Source of the DNA: Candidatus Kryptoniota bacterium
Lineage (GTDB): Bacteria > Bacteroidota > Ignavibacteria > Kryptoniales > JAKASW01
Assembly (NCBI GenBank): GCA_036567965.1
Contig: DATCTN010000018.1
Coordinates: 1-64,000 of the forward strand
Direction of reading: 5' to 3'
DNA length: 64,000 nt
Below are positions 25,918 through 34,612 of the stretch, in pieces. The first letter of the stretch is position 1. Each line of letters opens with the position of its first letter. The translations under genes were made by a program, and so were the position numbers. The notes below the pieces were generated by a model, which was not told the DNA's origin, did not search any database, and saw only the letters and a list, made by a program, of their open reading frames with translations.

Positions 25918-27714
25918 ATGAAAAGACGAACCGCAGTCTTAGTCTTAATGGTTCTCACTATTTCCTCGCAGGTTGTCAGCGGCTCTGACAATACGAAGAA
26001 GAATCGCAGGACGATACTGGCAACGAGCTCAGTCGCGTCCACAATAATCGACGCTAACAATCTCACAAGCTGGATACAGGCGGATGCCCTGTGGCCACCT
26101 GTAGTAGGTGAGAGCTGGAATGGTGAGTTCCCCAAAGGATCGGAAGTCGGTGTCGTATTCCAGGAAGGGATTATGTTCGGTGGACTTGTGTATGATGGTA
26201 CATACCCAGGTTTGCGAGTCGGGGGGAGCATGTATGGTACAGCTATGCAAGCGGGAAAAATCCTAACAGGAAGCGATGGAAAAGTTGTTGGTGCCGAGAA
26301 CGCTAACGATTCAACTGTTGCCCGCGTGTGGAGAGTACGACCGGATTACAGGACTGCAAGTCTGATAGATGATGCCAAAGCATTCTTCAACGAAGATTCT
26401 TCAAAGGTAACTGCACAACAAATTCAGCAATTAAGATCACAGTATGAATCGGACTGGAACGATTGGCCTGCATCTAAAGGAGCACCGTATGTCGACGTCA
26501 ACGGTGACGGCAAATACGAACCCGATATAGACATACCTGGAGTACCGGAAGCCGCACAAACTGTGTGGCTTGTGGCGAACGACCTAGATTCTGCGCTGAC
26601 GACACAGCTCTGCGGGACTCCGCCGATTGGAATCGAAGAACAGATCACTGAGTGGACATGGAAAATTGACGGGCAGACAGTTCCTGACAACATTGTGTAC
26701 AAGCAAGTGAAGTTGATTTACAAAGGTACGACTACAAGTTCATTTGATTCACATATCGACGGTCTATACTTATCTCAATGGGCTGACCCTGATGTCGGAG
26801 ATTATTCCGACGATCTGGTTGGTTCCGATTCTACACTGAATCTTGGGTACGCATATAATGGCGAAGCGGTCGATTTACTGTACCAGCATATAGTCCTGTC
26901 TCCTCCGGCGATGGGATATCAAATAATTAGCGGACCGTCTTACAAGACGGGAGCAGCATCCGATTCTGCAATCACCGACTTCGGATGGAAAAGAGGATAC
27001 AGATATCCGAATCCTCCGATGACTGCCTATGTAAGGCAGCAGCCCTCCTACGGGCTCATTGTCCCGTGGGATGATCAGGCAGCTGAAGACTATAATATGA
27101 TGCGAGGAGGTCTGCCCCGGCCTTCCTATCCTGCGTTTATACCCGCTTGGACTCTTTGGACTACTCCGGGGAACCACCCGACAAATTACATGTGCTTCGG
27201 TGATCCGACCACTCGTTCAGGCTGGATAGACTCACTTCCCGGCGACAGGAGATTCTGGTGCTCGAACGGACCGTTCGACATGAAGCTCGGAGACACTGCC
27301 GAATATGTGATCGCTGAAGTTGCCGCGGAAGGCCCCGAGTTTGTGCAAAACGTGAACATATTAAAGCTGTATGCAAGATGGTCGCAGTTCCTCTTTAATG
27401 CATCGGCGAGTCCCTCCATCCTTGCAGTGAAAGCCCCTGAACAAGTTCCTCTCGATTGGGTTCTTAAGCAGAACTATCCGAACCCATTCAACCCATCGAC
27501 AACAATTATGTACAACGTCCAAAAACGAGGCGGGGTGAATTTGGCAGTGTTCAATATACTCGGTCAAAAGGTGCGGACACTCGTAGATGGAATGAAGGAC
27601 ATCGGCACATACAGCGTCGATTTCAACGGGATGAATTTGCCAAGCGGTATTTACATTTGTGAATTGACGGAGATCGGAGCGAGCGCGAAAATGAAAATGA
27701 TGCTCCTGAAATAA
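25918..27714 (+). CDS. Secreted T9SS cargo of unknown function
   Basis: This is a 598-residue exported protein with a signal peptide (AVLVLMVLTISSQVVSGS) and a clear type A T9SS sorting domain at the end: NYPNPFNPSTTIMYNV, FNILGQKVRTLVDG, and LPSGIYICEL to MLLK. The central 450 residues are rich in W, Y, D and G. They contain VDVNGDGKYEPDIDIPG, a possible calcium-binding dockerin-like loop, but I recognise no enzyme family. ATG 25918 has AAGGGGA upstream; an in-frame TTG at 25900 is rejected. It is probably surface-attached or released through the PorU/PorV system encoded at 10-15 kb. Confidence 0.8.
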   Translation: MKRRTAVLVLMVLTISSQVVSGSDNTKKNRRTILATSSVASTIIDANNLTSWIQADALWPPVVGESWNGEFPKGSEVGVVFQEGIMFGGLVYDGTYPGLRVGGSMYGTAMQAGKILTGSDGKVVGAENANDSTVARVWRVRPDYRTASLIDDAKAFFNEDSSKVTAQQIQQLRSQYESDWNDWPASKGAPYVDVNGDGKYEPDIDIPGVPEAAQTVWLVANDLDSALTTQLCGTPPIGIEEQITEWTWKIDGQTVPDNIVYKQVKLIYKGTTTSSFDSHIDGLYLSQWADPDVGDYSDDLVGSDSTLNLGYAYNGEAVDLLYQHIVLSPPAMGYQIISGPSYKTGAASDSAITDFGWKRGYRYPNPPMTAYVRQQPSYGLIVPWDDQAAEDYNMMRGGLPRPSYPAFIPAWTLWTTPGNHPTNYMCFGDPTTRSGWIDSLPGDRRFWCSNGPFDMKLGDTAEYVIAEVAAEGPEFVQNVNILKLYARWSQFLFNASASPSILAVKAPEQVPLDWVLKQNYPNPFNPSTTIMYNVQKRGGVNLAVFNILGQKVRTLVDGMKDIGTYSVDFNGMNLPSGIYICELTEIGASAKMKMMLLK

Positions 27715-27719
27715 AAACG

Positions 27720-27821
27720 TTACTTCAAGAGAACCATTTTCCCTACAAACCGATACGCTCCCGTATCAAACATGAAAAAGTAGACGCCACGTGCGAGAGA
27801 TGTGCCGCCAAACGTTACCTT
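27720..27821 (-). pseudogene. Remnant of a T9SS sorting-domain tail
   Basis: The minus strand encodes 33 residues ending in a stop that read like the end of a sorting domain: VTFGGTSLARGVYFF, then FVGKMVLLK. The frame is closed by TAA at 27824-27822. Before that stop the same frame reads KVAVLVDRIQKLG, which aligns loosely with KVRTLVDGMKDIG of the neighbouring cargo. No start or upstream domain exists. I read it as the leftover end of a lost cargo gene lying tail-to-tail with the gene at 25918. Confidence 0.5.
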
Positions 27822-28018
27822 TTAATTTCCCAGTTTCTGAATTCTATCTACAAGAACCGCCACCTTCTCGTCATTCATCGGCAGGCATTGAGGCTGAGTC
27901 AGAAGCGGCAGTGAATTATGGCAAGATGGTTGATTCTCTCCTCAAATTAGGAGAAATTGATCTCCGAGATTCCGTACCGGAGTGTATCTCCGGAGCACTA
28001 ACCAAAAAGAAACGACAG

Positions 28019-28828
28019 ATGAAGATAGATCACGCCACGGATGCCCCGGCAAAGAGGGAATCCACGAAATCACACTGGGAGGACTTCTGGACAGCCAAGA
28101 AGGAAGTGACGGAAGTATACTCCAACGACAATAGAGTTCTTAGAAATCTTCTGGAGGTCACCGATCTTCGAGGAAAGAAAGTCATGGAGATCGGCGCCGG
28201 TACCGGCAGGGACAGCTTTGGAATGGTCGAAAAGGGAGCGAGCGTCTTCATGGTGGATTATGCTACCAGTTCACTCCAGATAATCAGGAACATTGCTATC
28301 GAAGAGAAGATCGAGGTGAACCCCGTCGGCGGCAACGCGTTTTCACTTCCCTTCCCCGACGGAGTGTTTGATGTCGTGTTCCACCAGGGACTCCTTGAAC
28401 ACTTCCGTGAGAACGACGCGTCGAACCTCCTCAAAGAAAATATCCGCGTGCTGAAGAAAGGCGGCTACCTTTTAGTAGACGTTCCGCAGCGATACCACGT
28501 TTACACCGTCATGAAGCACATCCTCATTTATATGGACAAATGGTTCGCCGGTTGGGAGCGGGAATTCTCGATTCCCGAGCTTGACAAGCTATTGAGATCG
28601 CTAGGAGTGAAGCCCGTTTACAAATACGGCGAATGGATGTATCCCAGCTTGTTCTACAGAGTTATGCGCGAGGGTCTCAGAAAATTTGGAATCAGCCTCC
28701 CGCTCAACCCGACTCTGTTAAAACCGCTCACGAGCTTAAGGAAGAAAGTCCGCGAGTCACTGAGGCGGACCCCTCTTGCGGTATACACCTCATTATCTTG
28801 CGGCATAATTAGCAGGAAGCCTGAATAG
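28019..28828 (+). CDS. Class I SAM-dependent methyltransferase
   Basis: This is a Rossmann methyltransferase of about 269 residues. Motif I is VMEIGAGTGRDSF, motif II VFMVDYA, and post-motif FPDGVFDVVFHQGLLEHF with LKKGGYLLVDVPQ is typical of methyltransf_11/25. The substrate is unknown. A glycosyltransferase starts ten bases later, suggesting lipid or polysaccharide modification. The frame is open from 27791, but that region overlaps the sorting-domain remnant on the other strand. ATG 28019 is preferred, with ATG 27926 possible. Confidence 0.75.
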   Translation: MKIDHATDAPAKRESTKSHWEDFWTAKKEVTEVYSNDNRVLRNLLEVTDLRGKKVMEIGAGTGRDSFGMVEKGASVFMVDYATSSLQIIRNIAIEEKIEVNPVGGNAFSLPFPDGVFDVVFHQGLLEHFRENDASNLLKENIRVLKKGGYLLVDVPQRYHVYTVMKHILIYMDKWFAGWEREFSIPELDKLLRSLGVKPVYKYGEWMYPSLFYRVMREGLRKFGISLPLNPTLLKPLTSLRKKVRESLRRTPLAVYTSLSCGIISRKPE

Positions 28829-28838
28829 CCGGACACTG

Positions 28839-29906
28839 ATGAGAGTCCTCATCATAGCCCTTTCTGGAATTGGCGACGCCCTTCTCTTCACCCCCGCCGC
28901 CGAATTAATCAAGAAAAATGTTCCCGATGTGAGACTCGATGCGCTCGTAATGTTCAAAGGAGCTGCCGAGATTTACGACCGCACGGGACTCTTCGACGAA
29001 ATTATTCACCACGATTTCCTCTCGGCCCCCAAACTGAAGTCCCTCAGCGTCGTCATGAAGCTTCGCGGCAAGTATGACGTCTCTATAAATGTCTACCCCT
29101 CAAACAGATTCGAATACAATCTCATCCAGTTTCTGGCCGGTGCACCGAAACGAGGAGCGATCCAATATCTTCGCCGTGACTTTCGCGAACTCGGGTTCCT
29201 GAATAATATCCGGATTCAAGAAAACGATTCAGTCCACAATGTCCGCGAAAATATTTCAATTGCCAAGAGGACACTCGGATTTGAAACCCAGGAAGAACCC
29301 GATCTTGTCTTTCCTATTTCACAGGAAGACGAGAGATTCGCTGATAGATATCTCGCGAGCTGCGGATTCGCAGGCGGCGATATGCTCATTGGGTTTCATG
29401 CGGGCTCGGCAATTCTGAAAAATCAGGCGAAGCGCAGATGGGAACCGGAGAAGTTCGCTGAGCTCGGACGCAGACTCATCGATTCAAAAAAAGCACGGAT
29501 ACTGATCTTCGGCGGACCTGATGAAAATGATCTCAAAGCAAGAATAATGGCGATGATAGATTCGGACAGGGCAACAATCCCGAGCACGAGCGGTCTCGCT
29601 CAGACAGCCGCTCTTATCCGAAGGACTTCCCTGTTGGTCACGAACGACTCAGGTATGATGCACGTCGCTTCTGCCATGAAGCGGAAGATAGTTGCCGTCG
29701 TCGGCCCCACGAACACGGATTATATTCATCCATGGCATACCGAGCATGAAATCGCGTCATTGCATCTGGAGTGTTCCCCGTGCTTCATTTACTCTCCGAA
29801 ACCGCTTAAATGCTTTAGGGATGACGTGAAGTTCAAATGTATTAAAGAACTCACCGTCGACATGGTTTATGCGAAAGTCGCCTCACTACTCGGGCACCAG
29901 GGCTAA
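28839..29906 (+). CDS. Glycosyltransferase family 9 (heptosyltransferase-like)
   Basis: This GT9-type GT-B enzyme has 355 residues. It shows the N-terminal IALSGIGDALLFTPAAELIKK, the donor-site region KRRWEPEKFAELGRRLI, ILIFGGPDENDL and TNDSGMMHVASAM. The cysteine cluster ECSPCF...CF...CI near the C terminus is common in GT9. Such enzymes add heptose or related sugars to lipopolysaccharide core on the inner face of the inner membrane; donor and acceptor are not predictable. It is paired with the methyltransferase. Confidence 0.88.
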   Translation: MRVLIIALSGIGDALLFTPAAELIKKNVPDVRLDALVMFKGAAEIYDRTGLFDEIIHHDFLSAPKLKSLSVVMKLRGKYDVSINVYPSNRFEYNLIQFLAGAPKRGAIQYLRRDFRELGFLNNIRIQENDSVHNVRENISIAKRTLGFETQEEPDLVFPISQEDERFADRYLASCGFAGGDMLIGFHAGSAILKNQAKRRWEPEKFAELGRRLIDSKKARILIFGGPDENDLKARIMAMIDSDRATIPSTSGLAQTAALIRRTSLLVTNDSGMMHVASAMKRKIVAVVGPTNTDYIHPWHTEHEIASLHLECSPCFIYSPKPLKCFRDDVKFKCIKELTVDMVYAKVASLLGHQG

Positions 29907-30069
29907 TTCCCCCTCGCGAACAATCTATAGCAGAAAGATTTTTCGCCGGATCCGACCGACTGACCGCTCTTGATCCTGAGTTCGCGCCGTATCAAATCTC
30001 AGTTTATACGATGCCCAAATCGATGTCGATCTCAATTGATTATCAGAATCCATATTCAGAAATTTGAAC

Positions 30070-30990
30070 ATGCCCGATAGGAACCCGCTTGAAAGGCCGC
30101 TTCTATACTCGATAATCCTGAACGCATGTATTTTCGTGACGGAACTTGCAGGCGGCCTCTTGTCGAACAGCCTCGCGCTTGTATCCGATGCGATGCACAA
30201 CTTCAGCGATCTTGTCGCGCTCACCATAAGTTTCGCTGCGGCAAGGATGATGAAGTGGAGCGGAAACGAGAGAAAATCTTACGGATACTTCAGGGTCGAA
30301 ATCCTCGCGGCGCTAATCAACTCGGTCATTCTCGTTCTGATCGGCGTGTACATCATATATGAAGGTGTTGCGAGGATCTCCGAGCCGCCGAGAATACGCG
30401 CGGCTCTCATGTTTGTCGTGGCGACGGTCGGATTCGGAGGCAATATCATTTCCGTTTTTCTACTGCGTCCTCACCGCGATGAAAGTCTGAACGCAAAGAG
30501 TGCGTTCCTCCATTTGTCGACCGACGCGGTCGAATCAGCCGCGGTTATTTTGACGGCAGTTCTAATCTCCTTTTTCAAGATTCAAATCTTCGACGCGCTC
30601 ATATCTGTGGCGATCGGAATCCTGATTATCAAGAGCTCCTGGGACTTGCTCCTGGAGTCCGTCAACATTCTCACTGAGGGTTCGCCGAAAGGAATAGACC
30701 TGAACGAAGTAGCCGATCTCATCCGACGTTACCCGGGAGTTATCGGCGTGCACCATCTTCATATCTGGAGCTTGTCTACAAAATTCCGTGCACTCTCGGC
30801 GCACATCGTGGTACAGGACATGCCCATAAGCCGGACAACCGGCATAACCAATGGAATTGAGACTGAGCTCCGCTCGAAATTTAGTATCGATCACCCGACG
30901 TTTCAGCTTGAAGCGATCGCCTGCGAAGATGATCTGATCTCCCAGTATCGCGATCGCACTCATCCGGCATCTTCAGACTCTCAGACGTGA
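30070..30990 (+). CDS. Cation diffusion facilitator family metal exporter
   Basis: This 306-residue inner-membrane transporter has six predicted membrane segments. The HNFSD in SDAMHNFSDLVAL and HLSTDAVES provide the paired H/D metal site of CDF proteins. The C-terminal cytoplasmic domain contains GVHHLHIWSLS. It exports divalent metal such as zinc by proton antiport, as known for CzcD/ZitB relatives. ATG 30070 is preferred to TTG 30064. The FAD oxidase gene follows after 15 bp. Confidence 0.92.
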   Translation: MPDRNPLERPLLYSIILNACIFVTELAGGLLSNSLALVSDAMHNFSDLVALTISFAAARMMKWSGNERKSYGYFRVEILAALINSVILVLIGVYIIYEGVARISEPPRIRAALMFVVATVGFGGNIISVFLLRPHRDESLNAKSAFLHLSTDAVESAAVILTAVLISFFKIQIFDALISVAIGILIIKSSWDLLLESVNILTEGSPKGIDLNEVADLIRRYPGVIGVHHLHIWSLSTKFRALSAHIVVQDMPISRTTGITNGIETELRSKFSIDHPTFQLEAIACEDDLISQYRDRTHPASSDSQT

Positions 30991-31005
30991 CTCCGGTAAA
31001 TTGAA

Positions 31006-33918
31006 TTGGAAGACCACACCGCAATCGGGAAAGATCTCTCAAGGCTTTTGAAGGGAGACGTCCTCTTCGACGAAATTTCGCGCGTCCTTTTTTCGACGGC
31101 CGCCTGCATGTACCAGGTTGAACCGCTTGGCGTAGTTGTGCCTGCAAATCCAGACGATGTGGTTTCGGTCGTCAGATACTGCAGTGAAAGAGGCATTTCG
31201 ATTACCAGCCGCGGCGCAGGGACAAGCCTTGCGGGGCAATCGGTCGGCGCAGGGATCGTACTGGTTTTCAACAAGTACTTCAAGAATATCGGCCGTGTCG
31301 ACAGGGACTCACGCAGCGTCGACGTTCAGGCGGGCGTGACGCTCCACGAACTGAATAAGTTTCTGATCCGGGAAAACTTGATGTTCGGGCCTGATCCGTC
31401 GAGCGGCAAGCAATGCGTGATCGGCGGAATGGTTGCCACCAACGCATCCGGCGCACACTCGCTGAAGTACGGCGCCACGAAGGATAATGTCAATCACTTA
31501 AATTTGGTGACTTCGGGCGGTGAAATTATCTCAACCGATCGCAGCCTCCACACGGAGGAACTGGAAAGGAGATTACATCGACTTCTCTTACCTCACCGCG
31601 AGGTCATCGACAGTCATTTCCCAAAATCCTCGAAGAATTCGTGCGGATATAATCTTAAGGAGGCGCTCTCCGCAGACGGAGTTGATCTCACGAGACTTTT
31701 GTGCGGCAGCGAGGGAACGCTGGGAATAACGCTCGAGGCAAATCTCAAGCTTGCGGCGATTCCGGGCGGAAGACGGAACCTCATAGCGTATTTCCAGTCG
31801 CATGAGGATTGTGCGAACGCAGCGATCGAGTCCCTCAGCTTCTCGCCGGCCGCAGTCGAGATGCTCGACAAGACATTTGCGAACGCAGCGGCAGGAATCG
31901 ATCCCGAAGTCGATCGGATTCTCCGGGAAGACTTCTCTTCCATCCTCATTTTTGAGTTCGAAGAAAATTCCCTGTCGGAGGCGGACGACAAGATAGTCAG
32001 GCTATCGACACATCTTCAAAACCTTCATCTGACGAGCAAACTTATTCTCCCGCGCGACGACAAAGAGGCTGCTAAGCTCTGGCGTGTGAGAAAGGAAGCC
32101 TCATCCATTTTTTATAAAATCGAAAAACCGGGAAAGAAAGTATCCGTCGTTGAAGATGTTGCTGTGCCGGTCGAGATGCTCCCGGCGTACCTCGAGAAAG
32201 TCCGGAAGATTTTTCAGGGCTACGATCTACAATATGCCTTATACGGTCACGCAGGGAACGGTAATACTCACGCGATTGTCCTTCTGGATCTTAAGGAGAA
32301 AAAGTATCTCGACAAGTTAGACAGCCTGGCGCGAGACGTCTACGACCTGGCGATTTCTCTCAAAGGGACAATGAGTGGAGAACACGGCGATGGATTTCTG
32401 CGTACACCCTTCCTGTCGCTTATGTACGGAGATGAAGTGTATTCACTTTTCAAAAGCGTGAAAGAGGTGCTTGATCCCCAGAGCATACTCAACCCCGGCA
32501 AGATCGTCGGAGAACAGTCCGCTTCAATTGTCCACGACCTGAGATACGGAGAGCGATACAAGCGCATCGATACCGGTACTTCAATAAACGATGAGCGGAT
32601 CGCACACGAGGTTGAAAAATGCCACGGCTGCGGTGTGTGCCTCAGTTATTGCCCGACTGCCTTGGCAACGGGCGATGAAAGGGCGACTCCGCGGGCGAAA
32701 GGAAACCTGCTCAGGGGAATCCTCAGCGGTAGAATTGGCGCCGCTCATCTCGAAGATCCCGCCTTCAAGGAAGTTCTCGATTATTGCTTCAACTGCAAGT
32801 TGTGCCTGACCGAATGTCCGACGGCGATCGATATACCGGGCATTGTCGTGGAGGCAAAGACGATCTTTCACGAACGCGTTGGGGGATCCGCGCAGGATAG
32901 GTTCATTAATATGCTTCCCGCAATGTCGGCTGCGGCGTCCGTGACCCCGACGTTCGCGAGCATAGCTGCCAACCTGAAATCGATCAGGAAACCGATCGAA
33001 CGCCTCTTTGGAATTGACAGCCGGCGAACTCTCCCGATATTTCACAAGCCGCTGTACAAGCGATTCGGCGTAAACCGGAGCAGCACAAACGCACAGGCCA
33101 AGGTAATATACTTCTCGGGGTGTTTCGCCAATTTCAACGACGTGTCCGGCGAAGGACTCGCGACAATTGAAGTACTCAGACGAAACAACATCGACGTCAG
33201 GATCCTAGACTCTCTCCGGTGCTGCGGAATTGCAAAGTTCACAACCGGAAGCAGGAACGAAAATTTCGACGACGCATCCTGGAACGTCGGACAACTATCG
33301 AAATATGTCGACGATGGATTCGACATTGTCGTCTCGGCACCAAGCTGCGGGCTCGCACTGAAAGATGACTATCCCCAATTTCTCGCAACGACGGAGTCGA
33401 GGAATGTATCGTCACACGTCTTTGAACTTTCCGAATATCTTATGCGGCTCTCACGATCGGGAAAGTTGAACAAGAACTTCGGACCCGTGGAATCGCGCGT
33501 CACCTACCATAATCCCTGCCATTCAATTCCATTGGGTGTGAGAAATCAACCGATCGAACTGATGAAACTAATTCCCGGTCTTGAAGTCGTTGAACTTCGT
33601 GAGGACACTTGCTGCGGCATGGCAGGCACCTTCGGATTAAAGAAACAATTCTTCGATCTATCGATGAAGGTCGGATCGAACCTATTCGCACAGATCGAAG
33701 AAGCTAAAGTCGATACTGTAGTAACGACGTGCGGTACCTGCAATATACAGATCAAGCAGGGGGCAAACACCAACGTGACCCACCTTGCCGAAATCATGTT
33801 TCAATCATACAGGAACTTCTCAGGACCAGTGACTCGCCAACCTTCAAGTGCTCAAATCGAAGCGGCTGCACAACAGAAAACTCCCTCCGACAAAGAGGCC
33901 GAAGCATTATTGGAATGA
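31006..33918 (+). CDS. Fused FAD-linked oxidase / Fe-S 2-hydroxyacid dehydrogenase
   Basis: This 970-residue protein joins GlcD-like and GlcF-like halves. The FAD-binding PCMH domain (SRGAGTSLAGQSVGAG) is followed by an FAD-oxidase C-terminal domain (LYGHAGNGNTH...SGEHGDG). Then come two 4Fe-4S motifs, CHGCGVCLSYCPT from Cys539 and CFNCKLCLTECPT, and two CCG-type cysteine domains (LRCCGIAKF, DTCCGMAG). This matches large D-lactate/D-2-hydroxyacid dehydrogenases (YdiJ-like). It oxidises a 2-hydroxyacid and passes electrons toward quinone or a soluble carrier. The start is TTG 31006, inferred from homology; no ATG fits. Confidence 0.88.
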   Translation: MEDHTAIGKDLSRLLKGDVLFDEISRVLFSTAACMYQVEPLGVVVPANPDDVVSVVRYCSERGISITSRGAGTSLAGQSVGAGIVLVFNKYFKNIGRVDRDSRSVDVQAGVTLHELNKFLIRENLMFGPDPSSGKQCVIGGMVATNASGAHSLKYGATKDNVNHLNLVTSGGEIISTDRSLHTEELERRLHRLLLPHREVIDSHFPKSSKNSCGYNLKEALSADGVDLTRLLCGSEGTLGITLEANLKLAAIPGGRRNLIAYFQSHEDCANAAIESLSFSPAAVEMLDKTFANAAAGIDPEVDRILREDFSSILIFEFEENSLSEADDKIVRLSTHLQNLHLTSKLILPRDDKEAAKLWRVRKEASSIFYKIEKPGKKVSVVEDVAVPVEMLPAYLEKVRKIFQGYDLQYALYGHAGNGNTHAIVLLDLKEKKYLDKLDSLARDVYDLAISLKGTMSGEHGDGFLRTPFLSLMYGDEVYSLFKSVKEVLDPQSILNPGKIVGEQSASIVHDLRYGERYKRIDTGTSINDERIAHEVEKCHGCGVCLSYCPTALATGDERATPRAKGNLLRGILSGRIGAAHLEDPAFKEVLDYCFNCKLCLTECPTAIDIPGIVVEAKTIFHERVGGSAQDRFINMLPAMSAAASVTPTFASIAANLKSIRKPIERLFGIDSRRTLPIFHKPLYKRFGVNRSSTNAQAKVIYFSGCFANFNDVSGEGLATIEVLRRNNIDVRILDSLRCCGIAKFTTGSRNENFDDASWNVGQLSKYVDDGFDIVVSAPSCGLALKDDYPQFLATTESRNVSSHVFELSEYLMRLSRSGKLNKNFGPVESRVTYHNPCHSIPLGVRNQPIELMKLIPGLEVVELREDTCCGMAGTFGLKKQFFDLSMKVGSNLFAQIEEAKVDTVVTTCGTCNIQIKQGANTNVTHLAEIMFQSYRNFSGPVTRQPSSAQIEAAAQQKTPSDKEAEALLE

Positions 33919-34102
33919 TTCTTCTCCTCTTCAGGGAGAGTGAATCAGACCCGAACTCACACGCATCTCCGGTACGTCCCCATTTTGCTTGCCGGATGCT
34001 TCAAGGACATTGCGGCTTCCTGATGCCCCATTGTGGGACTTGATTTCCCCGCCTGCGCAGCTAACACCCTAAAATTGTCCGTTTCCAGAGGGCACAGAAG
34101 TT

Positions 34103-34116
34103 GTATTTATAAATAC
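34103..34116. promoter_or_regulatory. Perfect 14-bp palindrome before the merR-like gene
   Basis: GTATTTATAAATAC is a perfect inverted repeat ending five bases before the ATG at 34121. Its place and symmetry suit an operator for the dimeric MerR-family product, overlapping or following the promoter. The function is inferred. Confidence 0.45.
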
Positions 34117-34120
34117 AGGT

Positions 34121-34600
34121 ATGCAAAAAACGGGCAAGAGCACTCCCCCACTCTCCATCAGCGAAGCTGCTGAGAAGCTGAAGGTCTCTGTTGAGACCAT
34201 CAGGCTGTACGAACGAAAAGGACTGATCCTGATTCCGAAGACTGAAGGGAATCAGAGATTCTTCTCAGAATCGGATATCGAACGGATCAGATGCATTCGG
34301 AAAGCAATCAATGATCACAAGATTTCAATCGAAGGCATCAGGCGGATTCAGTCTCTTGTGCCATGCTGGGAGCATGTGGGTTGCACCACCGAGCAGAGAG
34401 AGAGGTGTCCCGCATACTTTCGTACCGATGCCGGGTGCTGGACTTACTCCAAGGAAACATCCGACAAAACAATTCAGAACAAGTGCTCCGGTCGAAATTG
34501 CCGCGAATGTAAGGTGTATCAACTTTCGGGCGATTGCGAGAAGATTAAATCCCTGATTCATCACAATGGCTTATCTCAATCTAATCCAAAAGAGGAATGA
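34121..34600 (+). CDS. MerR-family regulator with a cysteine-rich C-terminal domain
   Basis: The first 75 residues are a MerR winged helix (SISEAAEKLKVSVETIRLYERKGLI...NQRFFSESDIERIRCI). The C-terminal half is not the usual effector helix. It is a CW-type cysteine cluster, PCWEHVGC...RCPAY...GCWTY, followed by CSGRNCRECKVY and DC, about ten cysteines in all. CWE-x3-C-type clusters occur in other signalling proteins of anaerobes and could bind a metal or Fe-S cluster or sense thiols. The octahaem cytochrome gene starts 12 bp later, so this is probably the local, self-regulated switch of that operon. Confidence 0.8.
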   Translation: MQKTGKSTPPLSISEAAEKLKVSVETIRLYERKGLILIPKTEGNQRFFSESDIERIRCIRKAINDHKISIEGIRRIQSLVPCWEHVGCTTEQRERCPAYFRTDAGCWTYSKETSDKTIQNKCSGRNCRECKVYQLSGDCEKIKSLIHHNGLSQSNPKEE

Positions 34601-34612
34601 GGATAACTGGCT

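Noticed and set aside
27791-28018. N-terminal extension of the methyltransferase to 27791
   Set aside because: The region is antisense to a sorting-domain remnant, lacks a ribosome site and does not resemble methyltransferase N termini; ATG 28019 is preferred, though 27926 stays possible.
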